Part shown: piece after piece, positions 32,346-44,541 of the stretch
How the letters are laid out: every line of letters starts with the position of its first letter
Numbering within the stretch: position 1 is the stretch's first letter
Origin: Incurvaria masculella
Taxonomy: Eukaryota; Arthropoda; Insecta; Lepidoptera; Incurvariidae
Length of the DNA: 64,000 bases
Reading direction: 5' to 3'
Assembly (NCBI GenBank): GCA_946894095.1
Contig: OX335642.1
Span: 14,581,021-14,645,020 of the forward strand
Program-made: the position numbers and the translations under genes
The notes under the pieces: generated by a model
The model's database searches: none
The model's input: the letters and a program-made list of their open reading frames with translations, nothing else
Told to the model about the DNA's origin: nothing

Positions 32346-32805
32346 AAAATATTCGTGATGACGCGGCCGAATTACACATGTGTCCTTTAATCAAACTAAA
32401 AATACAGATATTCATTGCTTGATAGTCAAATTAAGTCAATTGGAATAGTGGTTTTCAAATGATTACTAAACTGCATTTGTATGGGAAATGGTAGAAAGGA
32501 GACGGATGAATGGTATTATTCAGGTCCAAATCGCATTCTCCGTGGTGGACGGATAAAACACAGAAATAGATGTAGGTACAACACGGGCGAATTAATATGA
32601 CACCTGGCTCGAAACTCGATCCTCCTCCCGCTGCCCTCCGTGCGGCACTGTAGTCAGCCAGTTAATAATCGTATCACTATAACCGTTGCACGAGTCTTGG
32701 CGTTTTAAAGTTTCCGATTTATTCTTGCTTCCAAGCTTTCTGAGATTTTTTGGTTAAAAGTGGTCTGAGGCAGGTGTCATGTTACTTGTCTATGTATAGG
32801 GTCTC

Positions 32806-32945
32806 TTCTGAGTTGTTCTCGTCTTCGGTATTGGACGGTCCTTACATAACTCGGGGTCGTCGACGAGATGCACGGCACGGTGGCGCTGTATTGAGTCCAA
32901 GAAGACAACTTGATCCGTCCCACAGGGTGCAGGTTTTTGAGACAA
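32806..32945 (-). pseudogene. LINE ORF2 fragment
   Basis: On the minus strand 'LDSIQRHRAVHLVDDPEL' is readable, matching 'LHSIQRRAVRLVDDPE' at 31.9 kb. It is short and frameshifted. Confidence 0.7.
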
Positions 32946-33702
32946 TTTCTCTAATTTTGCAATAAAAAAATACTTGCCATTAAATGTTGGTTTTAGTTTC
33001 TTTATTTTCTATATTAGTTGTTTATTACACCCTTTTTCCTCAATTTATTTTCTTTTTCGATACTTGTAGCGAACACGAACCGACAACAAACTTCGCCAGG
33101 GTTTTTAAATTGTTTTTTTTTAAATTTCTGATTACTACTGCTCAAAAAACAAAGTATATACACATAGGTTAAGACCTACCGTAATACTATTTATACTTGT
33201 TCAATTAAAAAGCATATGTTTTTAGTAGATTTCTGTATTCATTGCGTGGACAGCGCATGTTCAAACCTATTAATAAGCTTTATTCAGCAACGGCCCGCAG
33301 CTTCGACAGTTCGCGACACCTGCCTCCAGCGGTTACAAGTAAGAGGGGCGAAAAAACCTCTCCAACAACGGTGTCGCGGGCCGCCTCTCACCAGTCGGCG
33401 CCCGAACCAACTTCGCTCCGGTCGTCTGCAAGCAGCTTAACTTCCGACTACACCCGCCTTGACTGTACCCGAGCTTTCAAGCTCCGTGAGTTCACGAAGT
33501 GCGTTCCAATTTCGAATTTAAAATTTCCTAGTTGGTGCAACCATTTTTATTCGCCAGTGGTTTAAAGTTACTCAGTAGAGTCTGACCGCAGCTTCGATGT
33601 TAGCCGGATTTCCTTAGCGGCCAAAGGCCCCAGGAGATGTTGCAGCCGAGATTAGCCGCGAAAACTGTTGGGAAACTATGTGCAAGTGAGAAAAGTGCGA
33701 AA
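32946..33702 (+). promoter_or_regulatory. Promoter / 5' UTR region of the signal-peptide gene
   Basis: GC content rises from about 33240 towards the start codon at 33703, as expected near an insect promoter. CTCAGTAG at 33571-33578 contains the initiator core TCAGT. I see no TATA box at -30 and only a weak downstream element. The 107-codon frame at 33242 is not supported as coding. Confidence 0.35.
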
Positions 33703-33781
33703 ATGATTGGAAACTCTGGCAGGTGGAGGTGGAGTGTCGTCGTCTTGCTGCTGGCTAGCGCGAGTCAAGTTATATGTCAAG
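33703..33781 (+). CDS. First coding exon of a secreted or membrane protein (signal peptide)
   Basis: The start context is GCGAAAATG. It encodes 26 residues plus one base: MIGNSGRWRW, then the hydrophobic core SVVVLLLASAS, then QVICQ. This is a typical signal peptide with likely cleavage near Ala-Ser/Cys-Gln. The exon ends CAAG before GTAAGT (33782-33787), a near-perfect donor, in phase 1. No further plus-strand exon was found before 54199, where a phase-matched acceptor occurs. The mature protein is unknown from this window. The intron so implied is about 20.4 kb and full of transposons, normal for a first intron of a lepidopteran developmental or neuronal gene. Confidence 0.7.
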
Positions 33782-35916
33782 GTAAGTCACCTTTTTGGCA
33801 TTTAATGTAATGGTCTTGCTTAATAGTGTGACTGATTCATGCGGTGTTTCGTGAAACCTGCTTCTTGTGTGAACAATTGAGTAATTTATATTAATTTGTA
33901 ATTAGAGATATTTTTGCTTATTGCTGGTGCCCTGACACTTCCTAAATGACCCGGAGCTTAATTTCCTATACAATGCCCTAGGTGTGTAATAAAAAAAATG
34001 TAAATAGAAAATGTCTAGGATGCCTAGAAAAATATGTGCTCTGAGTAAAGATATTTTTTTATCAATACGATAATATCGGAACGCGTCATCAAGAAATAAC
34101 CTAAAAGGAATTTAACCAAATAAATTGTTATAATAAAAATAAGTAAGCATAAAAAACTGTCATTAAATATTCGCTAGAAAATAAATAATTTTCTAATTAT
34201 CACAATGTTTTTTTAAAACCAACTTTAATGTGAAATCAATGAACGGTTATAAATGAGAGGGCGCGGAGCAAAAGATTTCAACGCGCGGTGTGGGCTCAAT
34301 TGTATGGGCTCAAATAGATTAGTAGCATGTTTATTTATTTTTGCACATAAAATTAAAAATATATCAGGTCACTGTTTCTGGTCAACATTTTTAAACAGCT
34401 TTCCACCTTTAATAGTAAATATTATACCGTTATTTCACCAAATAATGTAGTTTAATTAAAATTATCATTTAAAATAATACGCGTTCACATTTTGTTAATA
34501 TAGTGTCTTTTTTATTTGTACCTTAAAAGAATTAAGATCAAAGCCAATAAAATATTTTATTCAATTTTATAATTCAAAAAGTACTTTACTTAACAAAGTC
34601 AAAATAAAGAATCCGTGAATAAATATGTATGTGTGTAAGGTAGGGTGTGTATGGATGTGTGAGAGTTATTGTGAATGTGTGTGTGTTTTTTTGAGATATT
34701 TCAAAATGTGGATGTTTACTGGTCGGTGTGGATGTTGCTATTAGTCAATAATTCTTTTTTAAATAATTCCTAAATTTGTAAAGCTTATTTGGTATAAAAT
34801 TATCCGCATCACTAAAATATTATTGTAGATGCATGTCGTACTTGACATAAAAAACAAACAAAAATAAACCTCGCCCAGCTCAGTAAGCTAAAGAGTTTGA
34901 AGACGAAAGTGATCAATATTTAAAACCTTTTACTGTATTACTATTTATAATTTAAGTATTTCACGATTTCTTTGTGCGAGGACTTAATGTCATTCTCCAT
35001 TATTGAATGTAATTGACTGACTTCTGACTGAGTCAATTTGAAGTTAAGTTACGTGCACCTTGACAATATAATTGTACCATTACATTAGGCTTGGTTACGG
35101 CTAATTTTGCCAACGGTTTGAGAAACTAATGACCTAAAAATATCACCTCGAGGAGCTAAATCAATTATATTTTTTATAGTTTTGTATTTTTGTTTCGCTT
35201 TTTATTAAATTAAGTAAGTAAAAATATTTTAACAAATACAAATCATCAATCTTTATCTCACTAAGCTTGATTTTCACCAAGTGCTGATTTATTTTAATTG
35301 AAATTTAAAGAGCCTTTCTTACTAAAGTGCTAATCATCTTGTACTGGTATTGATTGCAATATGGTAAGAAAGGCCCATTATTAAATTATTATGTGCCGAT
35401 TGAGATAAGTTAAACTGTGCACATTTTTTTGTATGATTGGGACCCTCAGTTGGGTGGAAGTCATTAAACATATTAAATATTAAATGCTACGGTTTCCCTA
35501 ATTCCTATAATTTGACATCAATTTAGGAACATTTCCATATTTTCTTAACATGACCTTACGATGTCGATGTGCAGGAAAGTAATTGTTATATCATAGAGTA
35601 AACCCATCCGACGGACAAACAGATGTCGTTATGCAAGCCAGGCTTGAAGAGTTTATGATGGGATGTATAGAGAATGTCCGGGTCACAATGAAATCGCCAT
35701 ATTGTTATTGTATTACATGTAATATTGACGGTTGCTATTACATGCTGTTATTGGTCATAAAATGTATTAAATTTTGAGTAGAAGTGACAGTAGAAAACGA
35801 TTCTTTAAACAATATATGTATTGATGATTAATAACGGTATCTCATTTTAAATTAGCTTTATTTCCGGAGTTACATGAATCTTAACTTCGTCAAATAATAA
35901 AAATGTTAAGTTCCAC
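33782..35916. other. Intronic AT-rich DNA
   Basis: Start of the putative long intron. A GTGTG-rich stretch lies near 34620-34690. At 35265-35400 CCTTTCTTACTAAAGTGCTA and TATGGTAAGAAAGGCC form an inverted-repeat element, whose phrase recurs near 52305-52395. Nothing else was recognised. Confidence 0.45.
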
Positions 35917-36006
35917 TAGGTTAGGTTATGTTGGGTTAGGTAAGGCTGGGTTAGGTGAGGTTGGATAAAGTTAGATTAGGTTGGGTTAGGAAGTTAGGTT
36001 AGGTTT
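35917..36006 (+). repeat. Degenerate (TTAGG)n telomere-like array
   Basis: AGGTTAGGTTATGTTGGGTT and following units are TTAGG/TTGGG variants over about 90 bp. TTAGG is the telomere unit of most insects. The array is decayed, so it is old. Confidence 0.7.
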
Positions 36007-36351
36007 TGCCACCACGGAAATGTTGAGATGAACGAAAACAGTTAAACATGATTGGTAAAGAAAGTAACAAGACAATTTGCACATTTGATTCGTAGTTTGA
36101 CCCTTAATATATTATAATAAATGAGGCCATTTCTCATATAGTTTCAAAGTTTTAATATTATTAAAAGTCATAACCAAGCCTGTTCTCTCTCAATTTACAA
36201 TTTTATGAATTGATTTAATTAAAATAAACGATAAAACAGACACGACGCGACCATGCTTAGTTCATGCATCATCGATGTGTTGGAATGATCTCTATGTCTA
36301 CGTAAATTATTTAATTAATCTTGGCATTTTAATACTACTTTATTACTTAAG

Positions 36352-36557
36352 GTTAATCCCGCCCGGGTTCATACCATCGCATTTAATAAACGTTAGTCGA
36401 AGCGGCCATGAAATTTGTCCGTGTTTTCCATCCAGTTCAATGTGGCCGAGCAATATAAGGAAGGTCCTGGCATGGGGCTTAGTTCCCATGTGGTGTATTA
36501 GGCTTACATCTGACGGTCAGTTTGGAACGAATCATTTATGTCCAGTTACTTAAAAAA
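36352..36557 (+). mobile_element. SINE body/tail fragment
   Basis: CGCCCGGGTTCATACCATCG, GTCGAAGCGGCCATGAAATT, CAATATAAGGAAGGTCCTGG, then ATTTATGTCCAGTTACTTAA and an A run. The head is missing. Confidence 0.82.
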
Positions 36558-37810
36558 AGGCCATACTGAAATAGTAAATTATCCAAGTCGCAACCCTAAG
36601 GTTGACGTCGTATGTCATACAAAGGAGTTTATTGTATTGTGTTGTAGATTGATGAACGGAAACTCCTGGCGATTAATATTTCTTTTTAAAAATAGATTTT
36701 CAAAGATTATTTTATTCGCGACCATTTGAACAATGTGATTTTTCTACGGGGGCTTATAAAATTGTATTTCTCATATTATGACTTTAACTATTGAATGAAC
36801 TAAAATAAAGCTCAGTCAAGAGATTTTGATTATCAAACTTAAGAGCTAGGCCACCTAACTTTTAGGGTAAATTACTACATTATTGATATTAATCTGCTTG
36901 CATTTTTAAATAAATTTAATATAATTTTCCTACTAAACCTTGTGAACCTTTTTCTGTTTGTTTATAGAGCTACTATTTGACATAAATGGAGACCAGGTCC
37001 ACCAGCTTGGTGACTGAGTCTGTATATGGAAACCAAACCTGATAGATCTGTGTCAAACTACAGTATCTTAAGGCGCAACGTAAGGCGGGGTTAATACTCT
37101 ACACCAAAGTAGAGAGTAGGAGTAGACGTGAAGTTTACAATTAATTAATTGCATTCAGATATTTCACATATTTGATTAAACATTTTTGTATGTGTCTTCG
37201 ATTTATACTATTATTATTTTCCTTGAATTGAAAGTGTATATCTAATTGTTTATGTAATTTAATTAAGGCATGTTTTGTTAAAGTTAAAAGTAGGTAACGT
37301 TGCCAAAATAACATGCACATTTTCTCATTTTCCTCAAGGCAAAAAATCCTAAATAGGAAGAATCATCCATCAATACGCAAATATATCGTCACGACGATAG
37401 CAATACACGTCAAAATATGCTGTACCCACTGCACAGGTCAATCAAGTTCTCAGTGTTGCCAACGATACTAGCTACTTATGTGGAAAATGCACTTGCAACA
37501 CCTCGCCTCGCCGACCGTTCGCTGAGCGGCTGCGGTCACCCCACTTGACTGTTGGCACACAGCATGTGAGAGCCGATGTCAACGGATGGGAATCGTCAAC
37601 AGAATATGGGCTTATTTTTGGTTGTTGGAACGGCTAACCTTGGTATGAATGATTTTACTTTTAGCGCAATCTTCCGTCTTGTGGTCATTAGGGCCTAGCA
37701 TTTATGAATGGTTGCTACTATCGCAATATTACACGGTCTCAACTAAAAACACACTATTTTCAAGACATCAGTTTACTTTTATACTTTTTTATATACTAGG
37801 AATTACGTGC
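36558..37810. other. Intronic unassigned DNA
   Basis: No recognised repeat ends. A GC-richer patch near 37490-37580 (CTCGCCTCGCCGACCG...) has no coding or repeat signal. Confidence 0.4.
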
Positions 37811-37945
37811 TCAGAAATCAGAAATCTTGCAAACGAAAAAACGGCCTTTATTGCGGTTGTCAAAGAGATTTTGTCGACGGAAAACGTTGAACTATTTAAA
37901 CACAGTGCTCCGGAATCTTCCGTCGAGAAAATAACTTTGGAGCCG
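37811..37945 (+). mobile_element. MITE with TCAGAAATCAGAAAT end, truncated copy
   Basis: Matches 48867-49028: TCAGAAATCAGAAATC, ACGGCCTTTATTGCGGTTG, TTGTCGACGGAAAACGTTGA, AGTGCTCCGGAATCTTCCG. The right terminal repeat is lost. The 125-codon frame over it is a shadow. Confidence 0.7.
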
Positions 37946-38949
37946 GGTATGTCAGCTAGCTTGAAAATAAACGTAAAGAATATTGCAAATTTTGTTCCCT
38001 TTCGGAACTTCAAAAAAATCTGTTAAATTTATTTTTTATTTGTTAAATTATTATATTACCTATGTAGAATCATAAAATTGGTTGCATTTTATGTACTGAT
38101 ATTATTATGTATCATTTATCGGTACTTCTTATTTAATGGATGACTTCCTCACCTTTCTACTACAACTAATAATTTTGAGAGTTGCTTAAAACATCTTTCA
38201 ATGAGGTTTATGTAAACTAACCTTTACTATCTAGATAGGGTGGTAGTAACCCTATGCCACTTCGTTTGTATGGAATTGGGCCGACTGTTTTCCATGTTTC
38301 AGTGTCTTTATTTCCTCCATTAGATTTATAACACACTCGGATTCGTACTTTTTGTAATGTTTCTGCCGTTTCTATTACTTCTGGGTTCCAAACGAGCTAA
38401 TTAACCATGCGTTTTTGATCCATTAGAAATATAATTTACATTTTTCATTCTGAAAGAAAATCAGAGAAATGTTTGAGATTACAAAGGTAACTGTTGAATT
38501 TAATTCATTAATCTATAAACACGATGATTAAAATAATATGAGAGCTTAAAACATAAAACATTAAGAACAAGTATCAAAATTAAGAAGTTATTACAAAATG
38601 AGTTTCACGAGCTCGTCGAAAGGTCAACTGTGGTCGCCACAGTCATTTCGTACGTTGTTCCAACATTAAAGTTAGATAAAGTATTCGTTGCATAAACGTC
38701 GCCAACATTAACGTATCTTCCATTAGTGGTACTCAAAATGTATACTTATAGGATACATTCTTCATTAAATGCAAATCCGAAACTATGAGAAATTACGAAA
38801 AACACCTAATAGATTAATGGAACCGATTTTAATAAAAAAAACTTCATTATTATTAGATTTTTGAAAAAAAAAAATCTATTCGGGAATTGAACTTAAAAAG
38901 TATCAAGTTATGTGCAAAGTTATAAGTTGGTTGGTTTTTGTCGAAATTT
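37946..38949. other. Intronic AT-rich DNA
   Basis: Nothing recognised. Confidence 0.4.
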
Positions 38950-39145
38950 TCAAACAACCGTTAATAGGAGAACGATTCGGGACAAAACGCGTGTGACCGA
39001 CCGGACACCAGAGCGACGATACTCTCAAAATCAAATGCCATGCTACCAAGTCGGGTTGAACAAACACAAACCAAATCGTGGAATCAGAACCACGAACGAG
39101 GTATCTCTTAGTCGCCTCTTACGACATGCTTGGAAAAAAATCCTG
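38950..39145 (-). repeat. Unclassified repeat containing GCATGTCGTAAGAGGCGACT
   Basis: On the minus strand AGCATGTCGTAAGAGGCGAC is followed by TCGTTCGTGGTTCTGATTCC. A partial second occurrence is at about 20829-20890 (GTGCATGTCGTAAGAG...CCGTTCGTCGTGCG). It is probably a decayed retroelement piece; the family is not known to me. Confidence 0.45.
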
Positions 39146-39939
39146 TGGGAACTTTTAAATGCCTTCTAAAGGCCATGCTAGATATTCTTCCATTAAACCT
39201 TTCCATAACGGGGTCACATCGCCACCTAATCCATGCGTGCATAATAACGAAGGTCTTGTGTGTGCGTATCTATACACACCCACAAGTGAGCGTGTATGGG
39301 TTTCAATACGACATACATATTTATTAATGGTCTTGCAATCAACTTTCTAAATGGTCAACGATTCGAACAGATCAGCAATATGTGGACTTCTTGTTAGAAC
39401 TGTTCGACCACTATATTTTGAAACACGCCCAAAATAGTTTTAAATAATATAAAACTACAAGCATTTATTACGTTGCACTTACTAAGATTATTTCGCAATA
39501 CAGGATAGTTTAATGTTGTTTAATGTCCGGTTGTAGGATAATGTATAAAGTTTAACTAGTGGTCAGAAAAGTGCGATACATTTTCATGTTCAGAAAAGTA
39601 TCTTTGAGGAATTTATAGAAAAAAGTAGTAAGTTTAAATGATTCATTATTATAATCAATCATTTAAAATCCTATAATTTATTCTTATTGTTAACTTACAA
39701 ACTTGTTTTGTTACTTTTGTGTTTGTAGTACATAATATAACATGTGTGTGCTGCATCGGCAGCTTGGGGAATGTACATTCATCTTCTTATCTCTGTATTT
39801 ATTATGTAAGAAAATACAATGTCATTTTGCCGAAAAATACTCCAAACATAATTAGGTTCATTTGACAGGAATGCAGGCGTTTGTAATTATATAAGTTCCA
39901 AGGAACAATTGGTCGAAAGTTCGGCGAAAGAAGGCTGTT
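39146..39939. other. Intronic AT-rich DNA
   Basis: Nothing recognised. Confidence 0.4.
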
Positions 39940-40230
39940 TTATTAGGGTTCCGTACCCAAAGGGTGAAAACGGAACCCTATTACTAAGCCTCTGCTGACC
40001 GTCCGTCCGTCCGTCTGTCACAGGGCTGTATCTCATGAACCGTAATAGGTAGGCAGCTGAAATTTTCATGTGTATTTATTTTGCCGCTATAACAACAAAT
40101 AGGTAACATTAAAAAATTATAAAGATTAAAGGGGGGTCCCATACAAAAAACGTGATTTTTTATGTTAAATCTTGTACGATGGTACGGAACCCTTCGTGTG
40201 CGAGTCCGACTCGCACTTGGCCGGTTTTTT
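39940..40230 (+). mobile_element. (GGAC)n-core repeat, complete copy
   Basis: Left hairpin TAGGGTTCCG/CGGAACCCTA, short CCGT core, CAGGGCTGTATCTCATGAAC, TTGCCGCTATAACAACAAAT, then TACGATGGTACGGAACCCTT and the terminal hairpin GTGCGAGTCCGACTCGCAC with TTGGCCGGTTTTTT. This is the most complete plus-strand example. Confidence 0.88.
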
Positions 40231-40532
40231 TATTACAAATTTTTGTTATGTTCACATGAGAGAATTCGAAATCGATCTGCTGTTTTATTCATTCATTCAT
40301 ATGCAACGTGAATAAGCCCATAATTTTGATAGAAAAAGAAATCGTACGAAATTGGGATGTCCAGTACCAGTTTATGTAAGAGAGTCAGACGAGTTAAACA
40401 GCGCAATCGACGATGGAACTTTCGCAGTTCGTTTTAAATTTTTAAAAACGCAGCAAACCTTAAAACGTTTTTCGTCGAGGGAACGATGTCTGCTCCCTTT
40501 ACTCATCACTACGAGATCCATTGCAACCTCAA

Positions 40533-40917
40533 TTGTCAGCCTCAATGGCCTAGTGGCGCGACACTTCGGCGATCGCTCTCCGAAGTTAAGCAACGCTGGG
40601 TCCGGTCTGGTCTTGGATGGGTGACCATTCGACCGTTGAGAGAGGCTGGCCGTGGTTCGGATTCCACGTTAAACTGTAGGTCCCCTTCCTTACTTGCTAG
40701 GTGGTAGGGTAAATCCCGCCCGGGTTGTTACGATCGCATTGGATGAACGATGGTCGAAGCGGCAATGAAAATTGTCCGTGTTTTCCGTCCAGTTCAATGT
40801 AGCCGTGCAATATAAGGAAGGTCCTGGCATGGCACCTAGTTCCCATGTGGTGTGTTGGGCTAATACCATGACAGAAAGTGTGGTATTAGCCATCCATGTC
40901 CAGTCACATTAAAAAAA
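40533..40917 (+). mobile_element. 5S-rRNA-headed SINE, full length
   Basis: The head 40570-40625 reads CGATCGCTCTCCGAAGTTAA then GCAACGCTGGGTCCGGTCTG and GTCTTGGATGGGTGACC, which follows the middle of insect/animal 5S rRNA including the internal pol III promoter. The sequence before it, GGCCTAGTGGCGCG, is shared with the A-box region of the tRNA-headed copies. After the head come CTGGCCGTGGTTCGGATTCC, the shared body (CGATCGCATTGGATGAACGA; GGTCGAAGCGGCAATGAAAA) and the shared tail GTGGTATTAGCCATCCATGT plus A run. Confidence 0.9.
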
Positions 40918-42968
40918 CCCACGCTTTTAGTTTTCGAGAAAAAACGACTAAAATAATGTTTTTATTACATTTCATCCAGTCTTAGCCTATTTTAAAAATG
41001 TCAAGTCTCTTATCGGGAAGTTAGTATAAAAAAGATTTTAAAAGTACCAAATAGACGGACAAGTAAGCGAGTCAAAAGTGTTAAATACACAAAAATCTAG
41101 GAATGTGTGGTAAAAAGCTTGTTAAATAGCATATAGCATATAAAAACCTTGAGTAACTAAAACCTTCTTAAAACATTTCCATGTATACGCATTATTGTTA
41201 AATTTAATTAAATAATTGAACTTAAATGTGAATTTAAAAATAAAATAGAATACGAAAATTTTATGCCTGCTTAAAAAGTCCACCCAACATTTTAGTTTTT
41301 AACAATACAGTGTGTATTAACATTACGTATGTGCCACGGTGTAGTAGTAGTGTGTTGACCCACATTCTCGGATTCTCAGTCTCGTTGACCCGCCTATACT
41401 TCTGTGTGTATCGTCATAGTACGGTCAGAGGTATTAAAAGAGTATACGATAATTTATCTTAGAAATATTTTTTTTAAAGCTCTAGTATTTATATGAAGAG
41501 TACGTTGAGAGAGAACGAGAGAGAGAGAGATAGAGATAGGCAGAGGAAACATTGATAATTTTATGTATTTAATGGATACGGCCTTCATCTCATTCATTTG
41601 AGTTTCAGCGACACGTACATTTAAGCATTGCAATTTGATTTTAAAAATAATCTGCATGTAACTCAAAGGTCGATTCGAATTCACGAAAGTCACGACAAAA
41701 AACTTTTTCAGATTGTTTTCAAAATCTGATTACAATGCTTCAAATGTAGATGTCGCTAAAACTCAAATTAAAGAGAGGAAACAGTAATGTTTTTGAATTA
41801 TGATGCATGATTCAATAAGAAATTTAGTATTCATTTATATCTTGAGTAAGCTTCCTAAATACGGCTTACTTGTTAGATTTTGACAAATTTTCAATTAAAT
41901 ATATATTTTTTTAATTTATCACCCTAACTATAATCGGGCGCAAATACTGGCCTGTTTGCAAAATATTATGTAATCCTTTGGTACAGTACCATATTTTCTT
42001 AAACGCCTCTTTTGATTTCATAATAAATAAAATATTTGTACATGGCAGTAATACATAGTGATTTGCTGTCGGTACCGGTCGACGACTGGTTCCCGCTGTA
42101 TACTTAACTGTAGTAGAGACGGTGAACGTTTCTCTATACATAAACATTTTACGGCTGTTTGTCCGTCCGTCCGTTCACTATCTCCCACGAGACGGGTCAC
42201 CCAATGACATTCATTCATGCTATTTGCTTAGTCAGTCGGCGTCTGTCCTCGGTAGGATGAACATTTCTCTTTCGAAAGTCAACTTATTTATTTTGTGCCT
42301 GAAAAATTCCGAGAATTTTTTTCAGAGCAGGATTAGTATATACTACTTTAGCTGAGATCCTTTTCGGGCACCTACTAGTACTTGTATTGTCGTAGTTGTA
42401 TGTAGTTCTACAGTCAGTCGGTCGGTGTCAGTGTTTGGGTCCACTGCAGGACATACGCCTCTCCGATTTTCATCCAGTCCTCCCGGCCCTCAGCGGTACG
42501 GAGCCATTGCTTTCCGCCGACGCACTAGATGTCGTCGCCCCACGGTTATTTCACGGTTAACGAAAAACGTAATAATTCAAATACTTTTCAGCATGCATTC
42601 GCTACTATCACGATGACCAGTTGTTTTCGCATATATTATCCATTGGATACAATTAGTACGGGTATTGTTTTCAAAGATAATTGTGTGGTTTTTGTGACAT
42701 AACATTGGTGCTATTGTTCAATAATTTATTCACTGTAGTGTTATGCACACTTACGTTATTGTTGATAGCGTCTTACCAATACATTCTTAGACATTGCTAC
42801 GTATGTGTTAGGGTCAATATTTATTTTAAGAAGAAACATAATTAAGAATAAGAGAAAGAACTTGAAAATTTTGGAATGAATGACGATAAAATTTGTAAAA
42901 ATTGCCAGAAGGTTCAAAGTTAACCAGGTTATTAAGATGTAAGATTTTTTTAAGTTATCCGTTTTTTT
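40918..42968. other. Intronic unassigned DNA
   Basis: AT-rich, with a GA-rich stretch at 41508-41540 and a short GTCCGTCCGTCCGTTCAC tract at about 42159. No coding exon was recognised. Confidence 0.4.
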
Positions 42969-43141
42969 TTGTTAAGCGCAACCGATGACGCCTTTGGCCA
43001 TAAGAACTTTCCAGGGGATGCGGCCTTGTGGCTGTTCACATTACTGCAGGACTACAGTTTATGTTTTACGGGAAATACCTTTGCAGGGTTTAGTTTATTT
43101 ACACTTCACCGACTCTATAGAGATAATAATTCTCTCTTTTC

Positions 43142-43518
43142 ATGGTGTACCACTTAGGTCTGCAGATAATCTCCTGCTCCTTATTCCGTCACATTCTTCC
43201 ACTGCTTATTCGGATTCTTTTAGAGTTCACTCAGCACGATTGTGGAATCAATTGCCTCTTACTATTAGGGAAAGTGCTTCTTTGTCTATTTTTAAGGTAA
43301 AATTAAAATCTTGGTACTTGACATGTTATAACAATTAAATCAATCATATATTTACTGTTTATATAGTTTTAAGTTATTTAATGTTTCTTGCTACCTCTTA
43401 ATATATTTTCTAATATTAAGGTTAGCTGTTAGAGATTGCCTTTGGCAATAAGCTCGCCTTTGCCTACTATGTAATAGTTGTAAGCAATAAAGAATATTTT
43501 CATTTCATTTCATTTCAT
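43142..43518 (+). pseudogene. 5'-truncated CR1/L2-like LINE 3' end
   Basis: The frame (43142-43338) gives 'PLRSADNLLLLIPSHSS', 'DSFRVHSARLWNQLPLTI' and 'SLSIFKVKLKSWYL', homologous to the C-terminus of the ORF at 7574. A 3' UTR with TTTGGCAATAAGCTCGCC follows, then AATAAAGAATATTTTCATTT and an (ATTTC)n tail. It is a short insertion of a second LINE family of the same group. Confidence 0.85.
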
Positions 43519-43611
43519 AATTGATTTACATTCTACGGGATATGCCTTGCTTCCTAAAAGAGCATTATCCGTGGTATCTACATCCATTCGGAGTTGGGAG
43601 CTGGTCTCTAA

Positions 43612-43950
43612 GGCTGAGATAAATAGACGTAACAGAAACTAAGGCTGAGATAAATAGTGGTAACAGAAACTAAGACTAACGAAAAGTAGTACTTTGTGAC
43701 GTCAGTTTGCATTGCTTTGTGATTGCGTCCATACAAAATGTGTCAAAGTGACGTCACAAAGTACTACTTTTCGTTAGTCTTAGTTTCTGTTACGACTATT
43801 TATCTCAGCCTTAGACTAACGGAAAGTAGTACTTTGTGACGTCACTTTGACACATTTTGTATGAACGCAATCTCAAAGTAATGCAAATTGACGTCACAAA
43901 GTACTACTTTCCTTTAGTCTTAGTTTCTGTTACGACTATTTATCTCAGCC
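43612..43950. mobile_element. Palindromic MITE, compound copy with duplicated terminal repeat
   Basis: The left end carries two head-to-tail copies of the 31-bp terminal repeat (43612-43642, 43643-43673). Two consecutive palindromes follow, each running from GACTAACGAAAAGTAGTACT-type arms with TGACGTCA inside to the inverse arms. Right-end terminal repeats stand at about 43778-43808 and 43920-43950. Taken together it looks like two fused copies of the 168-bp element at 58064. Confidence 0.92.
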
Positions 43951-44227
43951 TAAATGTTGGAATCTCTCTGAGTCGCACGGCACGTATCCAGTCCGAGGAC
44001 TACCCGGATCTAGAAAATTCGAGCCACAGTTAGAAAGACGGCTAATATAAACCCACGATATTCTCCAATCACATCGCATTTCGGAAGGAACTAGGTGTCA
44101 TTTATTTTGATCGCACGTATAATACTATTGGTATATACAACTGGATTTGCTTGTTGGCATATGGATTTTTCATAACTTCCTAATAAACTCAAAGTTAACT
44201 AATGAATTTCGGTTTTCATTTGTAATG
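43951..44227. other. Short unassigned stretch
   Basis: Nothing recognised. Confidence 0.4.
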
Positions 44228-44541
44228 GTGAATCAAGTCTGGGCACGGTAACGGTCTGGATGGGTGACCGTTTTCGACTTTTCACGTTGGCCATGGTTCG
44301 GGTTTGACATAAACCTGTAGATCCCTGCTTACTTACTTAATAGGTGGAATAGTACATTCTGCCTGTGTTGGTACGATCGATTTAAATGGAAAATGGCCGA
44401 AGCGAATATCAAAATTCCATTTGTTTTCCAACCTTGTTGGATTAATTAAATTCATTCCTAATTCCTTCGGGAACGCGGTGTTTTAGGCTAGTGTCATGTC
44501 AGGTGTGGTATGAGCCATCCATATCTAATTCAATAAAAAAA
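44228..44541 (+). mobile_element. 5S-headed SINE, decayed copy
   Basis: AAGTCTGGGCACGGTAACGG and TCTGGATGGGTGACCG retain the 5S part. Then come GGCCATGGTTCGGGTTTGAC, the body (GGTACGATCGATTTAAATGG) and the tail GTGGTATGAGCCATCCATAT with an A run. It is heavily mutated. Confidence 0.75.

Noticed and set aside
33242..33565. 107-codon frame upstream of the signal-peptide exon
   Set aside because: It is in the promoter/5' UTR region with Ser/Thr-rich composition from GC-rich DNA, and is not needed by the gene model.
40570..40625. Possible 5S rRNA gene
   Set aside because: Only the middle of 5S is present and it runs into a SINE body, so it is a SINE promoter, not an rRNA gene.
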